The notes beneath the pieces are model-generated. The model was not told the DNA's origin, made no database searches, and worked only from the letters and a program-made list of their open reading frames with translations. From the NCBI GenBank assembly GCA_019307805.1, contig JAFDIX010000011.1:1-15873 (forward strand): 15,873 nucleotides of DNA, read 5' to 3'. The position numbers and the translations under genes were made by a program. This stretch comes from Deltaproteobacteria bacterium (lineage in GTDB: Bacteria; Desulfobacterota; DSM-4660; Desulfatiglandales; HGW-15). Positions 1 to 7,076 of the stretch are shown here, one piece after another. Numbering within the stretch: the stretch's first letter is position 1; every line of letters starts with the position of its first letter.

Positions 1-1391
1 GTTTGCCTCGAATTTTGAAGTCATATTAGATAATTCATAGATCCTCTTGGAATAGTCGAGCACGGTTTGAAACCCCAGATCCCTGGAAGGCTTTCTCACG
101 ATGTTCTGGCCAAAAACCCCATCATCATCAAAGACGACATCCGGAAGTGAAGTAGCAAGGGTATGAATCCTTGTTTCCGGATATACATGACATTCGCCAA
201 TCTTAAAAACATGTCCGCCGGACCCGCTGTTTTTGGACAACGCCTTTGCAAATGTGAGACTCTCCTCGAGATCTTCAAGGGTATCACCGGGAAAACCTGC
301 GATCATAAATACCATGACAGGGATTCCCTGTTTCACCGCCTCGTATCACCGGGAAAACCTGCGATCATAAATACCATGACAGGGATTCCCTGTTTCACCG
401 CCTCTCTAAAAATATTCGCTGTGTTGGCCAGATACTTTTTGTAGTGTGCCCGGTCCCGCACCTTATTCATCCTCTTCAGAGTGCCATAGCTCGCAGACTC
501 GAACCCCAGGGCCAGCATACCACAAGTGTCTCCAATTTTCGGTATTACGGCAGGGTCCATGATATCGCATCGAGTCTCGAAATTGACTTTCAACCCCAGG
601 GATTTGAAGAATGGGAACAGGTCAAAGGACATGAAAAGCGCATCACTTACCACAACCGTACGAACCTCGCTCTCCTCAACCAGTCTTGTCAAATCGTTTT
701 TGACAATGTCCTCCGGCACCATTTTCCGAATGGGTCTCAAGAATTCTTCCATACAAAAAATACAATGGTAGGGACACCCCCGGCTGAAGGAATAGGGGAG
801 AATATCATAGGCCCGCGGGTATCTCAATAAAGCCAGATTGAGCAGTTCCTTCTTGCGGAGATCAAAACGGGACCCCTTTTCAGTGAAGACTGTTTTTCCT
901 TGCCCCCGCCATACCAGACCCGGGATGTCCATGGCCCTGGGGTCCAGTCCCTGTTCGAGGCATTCAACGATTCTCAGAGCGCTTTCCTCACCCTCACCCG
1001 CAACGATGAGATCGACCGCATTGGTCCTTTTCAAAATCTCTTCATGGTAGATCGTGGGGAAGTAGCCCCCCAGGAAAAGAAAAATATCCGGGTCATGGGC
1101 CTTGATCCGTTCGCACAGCTCGATGACCCCTTCTGCCTGGGCAATGGCCGTGCATGATATACCGATTCCCTTTGGCTTGAGGCTCACCAAATCTCTCAGA
1201 AAAAGGCTGTATACTGTCTCCTTGCCTTCCTGGGACAGTGGAAGCCCGTAATCTACGGGGAGAGAGATCACCTCCAGTTCCACCTCCGGCTGCCTGCATT
1301 TAATAAAGCTGGCGATTTCCAATATGGGAAGGGGGAATGCCGGAACATACATGTCAATGTATTTGGAAACAGGTTCCACAAAAAGAATCAC
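1..1391 (-). pseudogene. B12-binding-type radical SAM protein, frameshifted by a 62-bp tandem duplication, 3' end outside window
   Basis: The start is GTG at 1391, preceded by GGAGG with a 5-nt spacer. The first 350 codons are intact. Residues 1-145 look like the Rossmann-type cobalamin-binding domain common in this family, but I do not see the classical DxHxxG motif. Cys206, Cys210 and Cys213 form the CxxxCxxC motif that holds the radical SAM [4Fe-4S] cluster, and the radical SAM barrel follows. After FPGDT the frame reads two more codons and stops at 333-335. The cause is a direct 62-bp repeat (281-342 and 343-404). Without one copy the frame continues as LEDLEESLTFAKAL and stays open to base 1, giving at least 443 residues. 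The substrate is unknown; relatives act as methyltransferases, cyclases or other cobalamin-type radical SAM enzymes. If the duplication is real the product lacks its C-terminus. Confidence 0.85.
281..404. repeat. 62-bp perfect tandem duplication
   Basis: Bases 281-342 and 343-404 are identical and directly adjacent. The unit begins GTATCACCGGGAAAACC and ends TTTCACCGCCTC. Because 62 is not a multiple of three, the repeat shifts the reading frame of the radical SAM gene that crosses it. The cause could be replication slippage or an assembly error. Confidence 0.95.
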
Positions 1392-1446
1392 TTGCGCCTC
1401 CAGCTTGGCGAAAATCAGAAGGGATCAACCGATATATACTCACTCT

Positions 1447-1478
1447 AGTGACAGTGCCTCCTTCCAGGCACTGTGACT
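1447..1478. other. Intercistronic inverted repeat (hairpin) without a U-tract
   Basis: AGTGACAGTGCC pairs with GGCACTGTGACT across an 8-nt loop, with one mismatch in a 12-bp stem. It lies between the acyltransferase gene and the radical SAM gene, both on the minus strand. No T-run follows on either strand, so it is not a classical intrinsic terminator. It may act as an RNA processing or stability hairpin, or as a dyad operator upstream of the radical SAM gene. Confidence 0.5.
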
Positions 1479-1523
1479 TCAGTATCGTGAAACCATCACA
1501 CTCCATTTGAACTCCATGGGTGG

Positions 1524-2519
1524 TCAGTAGGCTTCAGCAAAGGCGGGGCTGAGCAATGGAACAAATGCGGGTTTTTCTTTTCTCGAATCAACAGGTTGAA
1601 GAGATTCAATCTCCGGATAGTTTTTCCATTGATACCATTCCTCCGGGTGCGCATAGATATGCTGCTCCAGGGATTTCAGGAGTGCCTCTGTGATGGAAGA
1701 GGATTCTCCCTGAAGATCTGCAGTCAAATCCTGTGAGCTCTTTAACGAAAGCCGGTATCTCTTGAGGCTGAACCTGTGCAAAATTCCAAGAACGACTTCG
1801 GCTCCGGACCTCCTCTGGATGAGATTGATGGTCCGGTCCACTCCGATAACTTTTTTCAGGAACATCATCCGCTCCTTGCGGGAAGGCCTCCATTCTTCTA
1901 TCTCATCACATTCAAAAAAGACAATGCGATTCGCACGCAGCTCGCGGATGATGGCGCCCATCACGCTCTTTTCCTGATCTGCATCGATAATTTGAAGACC
2001 CAAATCCTTGGTCTTGTTATAGAGGGTCTCCTTCAGTTGCGGTGTTGCAAACTTGGCAACCACGGAGATGGGATATCCCTTCATGGCAATAAAAATGGGG
2101 ATATATTCAATTCCGCCGTAATGCCCGGTAACGAAAAGTATTCCTTTGCCTTTTTCCAGGGCCGTGTCCAGTTTATGCAGGCTGTCAGCCTCAATGCTCT
2201 CCCCAAAAAAGGCAGCCAGACCCTCGTTGTTTTCATAGGCATTGTAGAGCTTCTCATAGTAATGCGCAAAGATGCCGTCGAAAACGCCCTTTGTGATCGT
2301 CTTCATCTCGGTTTCGCTTTTGCGGTCTCCAAAGGTGGCTTCTATGGCTTCCGCGATCTTCTGTTTTTCCTTCCTGTTCACAAGGAAATAGAAGGCCGCA
2401 AGAATAACCAGGTAGCGAAAGGCAATCTCCCATCCAAATTTTCGGTACAAATACACATTCCCCTTCCATTGCAGAAAAGAACTCAGTTTGATCCTCATCT
2501 GTCTAACCCCCATCTCCAT
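1524..2519 (-). CDS. Lipid A type lysophospholipid acyltransferase (LpxL/HtrB superfamily)
   Basis: The 331-residue protein belongs to the lipid A biosynthesis acyltransferase family, which transfers an acyl chain to a glycolipid or similar acceptor at the cytoplasmic face of the inner membrane. A hydrophobic segment lies at about residues 34-47. The catalytic HxxxxE motif is visible as His133 and Glu138 in TGHYGGIEYIP. A C-terminal EEWYQWKNYPE block, also typical of the family, sits at about 293-303. The ATG at 2519 has no clear ribosome binding site. An in-frame ATG at 2498 follows GGAGATGGGGG, so the true protein may be 7 residues shorter. It stands alone, 132 bp upstream of the radical SAM gene, with no lipid A pathway genes nearby, so its acceptor may not be lipid A. 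The family is certain, the substrate is not. Confidence 0.85.
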   Translation of the reverse strand: MEMGVRQMRIKLSSFLQWKGNVYLYRKFGWEIAFRYLVILAAFYFLVNRKEKQKIAEAIEATFGDRKSETEMKTITKGVFDGIFAHYYEKLYNAYENNEGLAAFFGESIEADSLHKLDTALEKGKGILFVTGHYGGIEYIPIFIAMKGYPISVVAKFATPQLKETLYNKTKDLGLQIIDADQEKSVMGAIIRELRANRIVFFECDEIEEWRPSRKERMMFLKKVIGVDRTINLIQRRSGAEVVLGILHRFSLKRYRLSLKSSQDLTADLQGESSSITEALLKSLEQHIYAHPEEWYQWKNYPEIESLQPVDSRKEKPAFVPLLSPAFAEAY

Positions 2520-2553
2520 GGATGTATTTAACCTGATTTTTTCAGGATTAAGA

Positions 2554-2582
2554 ATTATAAAGTCTCAAAATGCATGCCAGAA
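2554..2582 (-). promoter_or_regulatory. Candidate sigma70 promoter for the acyltransferase gene
   Basis: On the minus strand a perfect TATAAT (2554-2559) lies 17 bp from a weak -35, TTCTGG (2577-2582). Transcription would begin near 2547, leaving a leader of about 28 nt to the ATG at 2519. A partial sigma54-like match, TGGCATGCATTTTGA, overlaps it but has GA instead of GC at -12. Confidence 0.4.
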
Positions 2583-2763
2583 CCATTATTACAGTTCCCG
2601 GGAATATGAAAAAGAACACGAAAAAGGGGTACCGATCCATGCATGTCGGCCAAGAAGCACGCCCCTGGCAAGACTCAGCGCTTCAGGCATGTGTCGTGTT
2701 TCTTATCCTACTTGGGATATAACCACTCAAAAACGTTACCATGTACCATAACCAGGCAAGAAT

Positions 2764-2805
2764 TGCACAATAATATGTGCATTAATGCACATAAAACCAT
2801 GCACT
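2764..2805. promoter_or_regulatory. Cluster of TGCACA/TGTGCA half-sites including a 20-bp perfect palindrome
   Basis: Half-sites TGCACA (2764), TGTGCA (2776), TGCACA (2786) and TGCACT (2800) lie within 42 bp. The first two form TGCACA-N6-TGTGCA (2764-2781). The second and third form the centre of the perfect palindrome TATGTGCATTAATGCACATA (2774-2793). The cluster lies 40-80 bp upstream of the -35 hexamer of the response regulator gene. NtrC-type proteins with Fis-like DNA-binding domains are known to bind TGCAC...GTGCA dyads, so this may be an autoregulatory site; that link is inferred. Confidence 0.55.
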
Positions 2806-2844
2806 GCCATGTAAGGGCCTGTAATAACATTAAAAACAGCCCTA

Positions 2845-2873
2845 TTGACTCATCGTTTTTTCTGTGATGTTAT
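2845..2873 (+). promoter_or_regulatory. Candidate sigma70 promoter for the response regulator
   Basis: TTGACT (2845-2850) and TGTTAT (2868-2873) are separated by 17 bp and point into the response regulator gene, whose ATG is at 2947. A shifted TATATT at 2871 is an alternative -10. The start codon has AGGTGG about 5 nt upstream. The rest of the 427-bp intergenic region (2520-2946) holds no gene that I can support. Confidence 0.45.
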
Positions 2874-2946
2874 ATTGGATAATAATAGTTCATAAATCAG
2901 GGAGCAATTTCCAAGAAGGTTCTCCCTTCATCATTGAGGTGGTAAT

Positions 2947-4296
2947 ATGGGCGGAAAAAACAAGGCCACTATCCTGGTTATTGATGACGAACATGGCATT
3001 CGCCAATCCTTCAAAATGGTACTGAAGGATGATTTCAATGTGCTCCTGGCAGAGACAGGTGCAAAGGCCATTGATGTCTTTACCAAAAACAGTGTGGACT
3101 TGATCCTGCTCGACATTCTCCTGCCCGATACCAACGGACTGGATCTTCTTAAAAAGCTCAAACAAATTGATCCCAATACCGAGGTCATCATGGTCACGGC
3201 AGTCAAGGAGATTCAAACCGCAGTCACTGCCATTAAGCTGGGGGCATACGAATACGTCATCAAACCCTTTGTTGTCGATGATGTCATAAATACCATAAAC
3301 CGCGCTCTGGAAAAGAATAGCCTTGTCAGGGAAGTGACGTATCTTCGTAAAGAGTTGGAGCGATACCATCCCTTTGAACAGATCATCGGCGAACATGAAG
3401 AGATGAAGGGTATTTTTGAGCTCGTTTCCACGATCTCTGATAGCGAGGGGGCTATTCTCATACAGGGTGAGAGTGGTACCGGAAAGGAACTGGTGGCAAG
3501 GGCCATCCATAATCTCAGCCCAAGGAAGAATCACCCCTTCGTGGTGATTAATTGTGCTGCCATTCCCGGGACCTTGATGGAAAGCGAACTTTTTGGGCAC
3601 AGTAAAGGCGCCTTTACCGGTGCCATTCAGACGACCGTGGGTAAACTGGAAATTGCGAACCACGGGACCGTTTTTCTGGATGATATCGACACTCTGGATA
3701 CCAGTATGCAGGCCAAGCTTCTCCGTGTGATCCAGGAAAAGGAGTTTGAAAGGCTGGGCACAACCAAGGTCATCAGGATTGATGTCCGCTTTGTAGCCGC
3801 TTCCAACCAGGAGCTCAAAGATCTCATTGAAAACGGTGATTTCCGCGAAGACCTCTTCTATCGCCTCAATGTCTTTCCCGTGAACTTGCCCCCCCTGAGG
3901 AGAAGAAGAACTGACATCTCTATCCTTCTGGAACACTTTCTGGATCTGTATGCCAAAAACACCGGAAAACCGGCCAAACGATTCTCAAAGAAGGCAATAA
4001 AGGTCCTTGTGGCATATGATTGGCCCGGAAACGTCCGCGAACTACAAAATTTGGTAGAGCGCTCTTTTACCATTACCAAGGGCAACATGATCCATCTGAA
4101 GGATGTCTCCATGTTTAATATCGGGAGAAGAACCAGCAAAGAGGCGCCCCTGAAGGAAGCGGTAAGCAGCTTTGAGAGAGATTATATTCGCGAACTTCTG
4201 GAAAGTGTTGATGGAAACAGAAAGAAGGCAGCCGAATTACTCGGCATTCATCGGAACACCCTTCTCAGCAAAATGAACGAGTTGGGTTTAAAATAG
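2947..4296 (+). CDS. Sigma54-dependent response regulator (NtrC family: REC, AAA+, Fis-type HTH)
   Basis: The 449-residue protein is full length for this family. The receiver domain spans about residues 8-122, with Asp13/Asp14 as acidic pocket, Asp56 as the likely phosphorylation site, Thr84 and Lys106. The AAA+ domain spans about 146-375: Walker A GESGTGKE at 174-181, the sigma54-contacting GAFTGA loop at 221-226, and Walker B VFLDDID at 242-248. Walker B has Asp246 where most relatives have Glu. The Fis-like helix-turn-helix is at about 423-445 (NRKKAAELLGIHRNTL). When phosphorylated, such proteins remodel the sigma54 RNA polymerase closed complex. No histidine kinase is adjacent, only a receiver-domain remnant downstream. 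TGCACA/TGTGCA dyads flank the gene on both sides and are candidate binding sites. Target genes are unknown. Confidence 0.95.
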   Translation: MGGKNKATILVIDDEHGIRQSFKMVLKDDFNVLLAETGAKAIDVFTKNSVDLILLDILLPDTNGLDLLKKLKQIDPNTEVIMVTAVKEIQTAVTAIKLGAYEYVIKPFVVDDVINTINRALEKNSLVREVTYLRKELERYHPFEQIIGEHEEMKGIFELVSTISDSEGAILIQGESGTGKELVARAIHNLSPRKNHPFVVINCAAIPGTLMESELFGHSKGAFTGAIQTTVGKLEIANHGTVFLDDIDTLDTSMQAKLLRVIQEKEFERLGTTKVIRIDVRFVAASNQELKDLIENGDFREDLFYRLNVFPVNLPPLRRRRTDISILLEHFLDLYAKNTGKPAKRFSKKAIKVLVAYDWPGNVRELQNLVERSFTITKGNMIHLKDVSMFNIGRRTSKEAPLKEAVSSFERDYIRELLESVDGNRKKAAELLGIHRNTLLSKMNELGLK

Positions 4297-4345
4297 GCAC
4301 ATCCACTCACCATTCCCCCTCCCCCTTCTCTATTGATACCATCTG

Positions 4346-4368
4346 TTTTGTGCACAAAATATTGTGCA
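4346..4368. promoter_or_regulatory. TGCACA-N6-TGTGCA dyad downstream of the response regulator
   Basis: TTTTGTGCACAAAA (4346-4359) is a perfect 14-bp palindrome. It overlaps TGCACA-AAATAT-TGTGCA (4351-4368), which has the same half-sites and the same 6-bp A/T spacer as the dyad at 2764-2781 on the other side of the gene. It is a candidate operator or enhancer site for the regulator, preceding the receiver-domain remnant and facing the end of the transporter operon. Confidence 0.5.
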
Positions 4369-4491
4369 TTTCCCCCTTATTTTAGCTGGGTCAAAATTGC
4401 CCCAAAAAGAAATCATTATAAACATCAAAGGGTTCTTCCATGTGGTATGGCAATTGCATTTTGGAGAGGATTTCAGCATATATCTTCCCGA

Positions 4492-4670
4492 AGATATTTT
4501 TTTTCAGGTACTGCCATGGGGGGTGGCTTTGGAAGGAAGCCTTGGATCTGGGAGCAAAGGGATTCCTGGTCAAGCCCTATGATATCCAGGAATTGCTTGA
4601 TATGGTGAGGCTGGTGGCAGATGGTCGATCTTCACAAAACTTGCCTGCCTCGGGCGGACAGTCCCGGTAG
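4492..4670 (+). pseudogene. Remnant of a receiver (REC) domain C-terminus
   Basis: From 4533 the frame reads KEALDLGAKGFLVKP and then YDIQELLDMVRLVADGRS, ending at TAG 4668-4670. This is the alpha4-beta5-alpha5 end of a CheY-like receiver domain, with the conserved Lys-Pro of the LVKP motif. Just upstream, in another frame, 4501-4539 reads FSGTAMGGGFGRK, which resembles the preceding beta4/SG segment, so a frameshift near the G6 run at about 4517-4522 is likely. No phosphoacceptor half, start codon or ribosome binding site remains. It may be the tail of a lost hybrid histidine kinase or a second response regulator beside the intact one. Apart from this and the dyad, I see nothing else in the 380-bp gap 4297-4676. 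Confidence 0.6.
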
Positions 4671-4676
4671 GAGGGA

Positions 4677-5372
4677 CTAGATTCCGCAGGTCTTTCTCAC
4701 CTCTTCATTTTCAATGAGTTCCTTGACTGTCCCCTGGTAGCAAATACGGCCATCGTCAATGATGTACCCATAATCGCTCAGACCCAGGGTAAATTTTACG
4801 TTTTGTTCTGCCAGAAGGACTGTCAGCCCTACCTCTTTGAGCTGCCCGATGGTCTCTCCAAGGATGCGTACCAGTGCAGGGGCAAGTCCCTCCGTGGGCT
4901 CGTCCAGGAGCATGAAATGGGGATTCCCCATCAATGCCCTTCCAATGGCCAGCATTTTCTGTTCTCCCCCGCTGAGAAATCCACCCCGCCGGGAATCAAG
5001 GGTCCGTAACGCCGGGAAAAGCCCGTACACCCGCTCCTTATCCCATCCTTCGCCCTCTTTGGGCTCTCTGGCGGCTATTTCCAGATTCTCACCAGCAGTG
5101 AGATCTGCGAAAATCCGCCGGTCATCCGGAACGTATCCCATGCCTTTCCTCGCAAGGAGATAGGGCTCTCTCCCGCCGACATCTTCGTTGTTGAACCGGA
5201 TACGCCCCTGCTTGGGCGGGGTCAGCCCCATAATACTTTTCATGGTGGTGGTCTTCCCCGCACCGTTTCTCCCCAAAAGACAGACGACCTGCCCGGTGTT
5301 TACCTCCAGGGATACCCCGAACAGGATATGACTCAATCCGTAATAGGTATGAATCTTCTCAACCGCAAGCAT
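4677..5372 (-). CDS. livF: Branched-chain amino acid-type ABC transporter ATP-binding protein LivF
   Basis: The 231-residue cytoplasmic ATPase has Walker A GRNGAGKT (34-41), ABC signature LSGGEQ (133-138), Walker B FMLLDEPTE (153-161) and the LivF-typical AEQN in the switch region (about 188-191). The length is normal for LivF. It pairs with LivG to power uptake through LivH-LivM. Its ATG overlaps the livG stop codon by one base (TAATG), showing translational coupling, and it is the last gene of the operon. The hairpin GTCCC...GGGAC at 4661-4677 overlaps its stop but lacks a U-tract, so no convincing terminator is visible. Confidence 0.93.
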   Translation of the reverse strand: MLAVEKIHTYYGLSHILFGVSLEVNTGQVVCLLGRNGAGKTTTMKSIMGLTPPKQGRIRFNNEDVGGREPYLLARKGMGYVPDDRRIFADLTAGENLEIAAREPKEGEGWDKERVYGLFPALRTLDSRRGGFLSGGEQKMLAIGRALMGNPHFMLLDEPTEGLAPALVRILGETIGQLKEVGLTVLLAEQNVKFTLGLSDYGYIIDDGRICYQGTVKELIENEEVRKTCGI

Positions 5373-6106
5373 TATGCAGCCCCCAAATAGGCATCCTGTA
5401 CTTCCTCATTGCGCCTTACCTCTTCAGGCCTGCCCTGGATAATGGTGGTACCATGATGCATGACCATAATGCTCTGGGCAACATCGAATACAATATCCAT
5501 GTCATGCTCACAAAATAGAATGGTCAATCCCCGGGTTTCTGCCAGATGCTTGATGAGATCCATGGTGGATGCAGTCTCATCGGGAGACATTCCCGCGGTT
5601 GGTTCATCAAGAATCAGCATCTCAGGCTCGTTTCCCAGGGCAATGGCAATCTCCAGTATTCGTTGGTCACCATGGGACAGAGACCCCGCGATATTCTCAC
5701 TTTTATCCTGAAGCCCGACGCTCTCAAGGACCTTTCGGGTCTCCTCAACGGCCACTCTATCCACGGGTTTAAAAAGGTTTATGCTTCTCCCCTGTTGGGA
5801 GAGAACAGACACCTGGATGTTCCTGAACACAGAGAGCCTGTGAAATACATTGGCGATCTGAAAAGAACGGGCAATTCCCCTTCGACAAATTTTGTGGGTG
5901 GGCAGTCGGCTGATATCTTTGCCTTTAAAAAAAATGTTTCCTTTATCCGGTCGGAATTGCCCGGTAATCAGGTTGAACAGGGTCGTTTTCCCTGCACCAT
6001 TGGGACCAATGACCGCAACAAGCTCTCCTTTTTTTATCTCAAGCCCGGCGCCGTTTACAGCCTTGAACCCGTCAAAGGACTTATGTACTTTCTCTACCCG
6101 CAGCAT
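5372..6106 (-). CDS. livG: Branched-chain amino acid-type ABC transporter ATP-binding protein LivG
   Basis: The 244-residue ATPase has Walker A GPNGAGKT (34-41), signature LSHGDQ (143-148), Walker B MLILDEPTAG (163-172) and a switch His at 201 (CEHDMD). The long insert after SFQIANVF and the C-terminal NEEVQDAYLG end are typical of LivG. The signature LSHGDQ departs from the usual LSGGQ/LSYGQ, a variation seen in some LivG branches. It starts directly after the livM stop codon (TAGATG) and its own stop overlaps the livF start, so the three genes are tightly coupled. Confidence 0.93.
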   Translation of the reverse strand: MLRVEKVHKSFDGFKAVNGAGLEIKKGELVAVIGPNGAGKTTLFNLITGQFRPDKGNIFFKGKDISRLPTHKICRRGIARSFQIANVFHRLSVFRNIQVSVLSQQGRSINLFKPVDRVAVEETRKVLESVGLQDKSENIAGSLSHGDQRILEIAIALGNEPEMLILDEPTAGMSPDETASTMDLIKHLAETRGLTILFCEHDMDIVFDVAQSIMVMHHGTTIIQGRPEEVRRNEEVQDAYLGAA

Positions 6107-7063
6107 CTATTCCGTTTCCTTTACCACCTTGTTTTTGGCTCCCAATCGCGCCATGATAAAACCCATAACGCCTTCAGGAAGAAAGAAAATGAGGAGTATG
6201 AGCATAATACCGAGTACCAGGGTCCAGTAACCCGTATAAATACCAACAAATGTACGTAATGACACAGTTATTGCCGCTCCGACCATGGGGCCGGCGAAGG
6301 TAAACCACCCCCCCAAAAGGCACATGATAAAGATCTCCAGGGACAGACTCCAGAACAGGAGCTCCGGAAAGACAGTGTTTTCCAGCACCACGAAAAGGGC
6401 CCCGGCCACTCCTGCAAAGAAGGTTGCTATAACAATGGCCATGAGCTGATGGCGTCTTACATTAATGCCTACTGCTGCACAGCGTTCAGGGTTGTCACGA
6501 ATGGCCTGAAGGGTTGTGCCGAAGGGGGACCTTAAAATCAGGTTTAAAACGATGAGGCACAGGCACAGGGCCCCCAGCACGAAGTAATATGCATTGATCG
6601 AGGATGACAGAAATTCAGGAAGAGGAATTCCGTGGATTCCGTCATCACCTCCTGTAAGCCCATACCAGCGAAGAGCGACTATATAGATAAGGGATCCCAG
6701 GGAAATCTGAAGCATCGCGAAGTAGAGACTGGTCAGCCTGACACAAAAGCTGCCGATGATGAGCCCTGCAAGAGCGGCTGCAAGGGGAGCGGCAATAAAG
6801 GCAATCCACATGGGCAGTGATGTCTTGGTGAGCAAAATGGCAAAGGTATAGGCTCCGACGCCATAGAAGGCGGCATGATGGAACTGAAACAGCCCTCCGT
6901 GGCCGACCACCACATTTAGACTCATGGCCAGCAGAGAGGTGACAAAGATGAGGGTAAAGATGTAGGTGTAGAACCTGGGCATCACCATGGGGAGGACGAG
7001 CATCAGGGCGAAAATCGCTGCTATAGTCCAGAAGAATCTTCCATGGAAAAGGTCTTTGAGCAC
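6107..7063 (-). CDS. livM: Branched-chain amino acid-type ABC transporter permease LivM
   Basis: The 318-residue integral membrane protein has many hydrophobic segments. Typical LivM blocks are VVGHGGLFQFHHAAFYGVGA near residue 52, and the cytoplasmic-loop motif GINVRRHQLMAIVIATFFAG near 200, which contacts the ATPase. The start is GTG at 7063, preceded by GAGGAGAAAG, a strong ribosome binding site; the gap after the livH stop is 13 bp. It forms the translocation path together with LivH in the inner membrane. Its C-terminus (KNKVVKETE) is charged and cytoplasmic by prediction. Confidence 0.92.
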   Translation of the reverse strand: MLKDLFHGRFFWTIAAIFALMLVLPMVMPRFYTYIFTLIFVTSLLAMSLNVVVGHGGLFQFHHAAFYGVGAYTFAILLTKTSLPMWIAFIAAPLAAALAGLIIGSFCVRLTSLYFAMLQISLGSLIYIVALRWYGLTGGDDGIHGIPLPEFLSSSINAYYFVLGALCLCLIVLNLILRSPFGTTLQAIRDNPERCAAVGINVRRHQLMAIVIATFFAGVAGALFVVLENTVFPELLFWSLSLEIFIMCLLGGWFTFAGPMVGAAITVSLRTFVGIYTGYWTLVLGIMLILLIFFLPEGVMGFIMARLGAKNKVVKETE

Positions 7064-7076
7064 ACCTTTCTCCTCA

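Noticed and set aside
96..287. Open frame on the minus strand at the left edge
   Set aside because: It is in a different frame from the radical SAM C-terminal coding sequence, which reads continuously through 279-1 with family-like residues.
2565..2579. Possible sigma54 promoter TGGCATGCATTTTGA upstream of the acyltransferase
   Set aside because: The -12 element has GA in place of the near-invariant GC, and a perfect sigma70 TATAAT overlaps the same region.
2890..3936. 348-codon open frame on the minus strand
   Set aside because: It lies antisense to the response regulator, whose domains and motifs are unmistakable; the antisense translation shows no family pattern.
4386..4400. Possible sigma54 promoter CTGGGTCAAAATTGC after the downstream dyad
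   Set aside because: The GG to GC spacing is 9 bases in place of 10, and it would drive only a broken receiver relic.
4661..4677. Terminator for the transporter operon (GTCCC...GGGAC)
   Set aside because: The stem is only 5 bp, overlaps the livF stop codon and is not followed by a T-run.
5546..6259. 237-codon open frame on the plus strand
   Set aside because: It is antisense to livG, whose Walker and signature motifs are clear.
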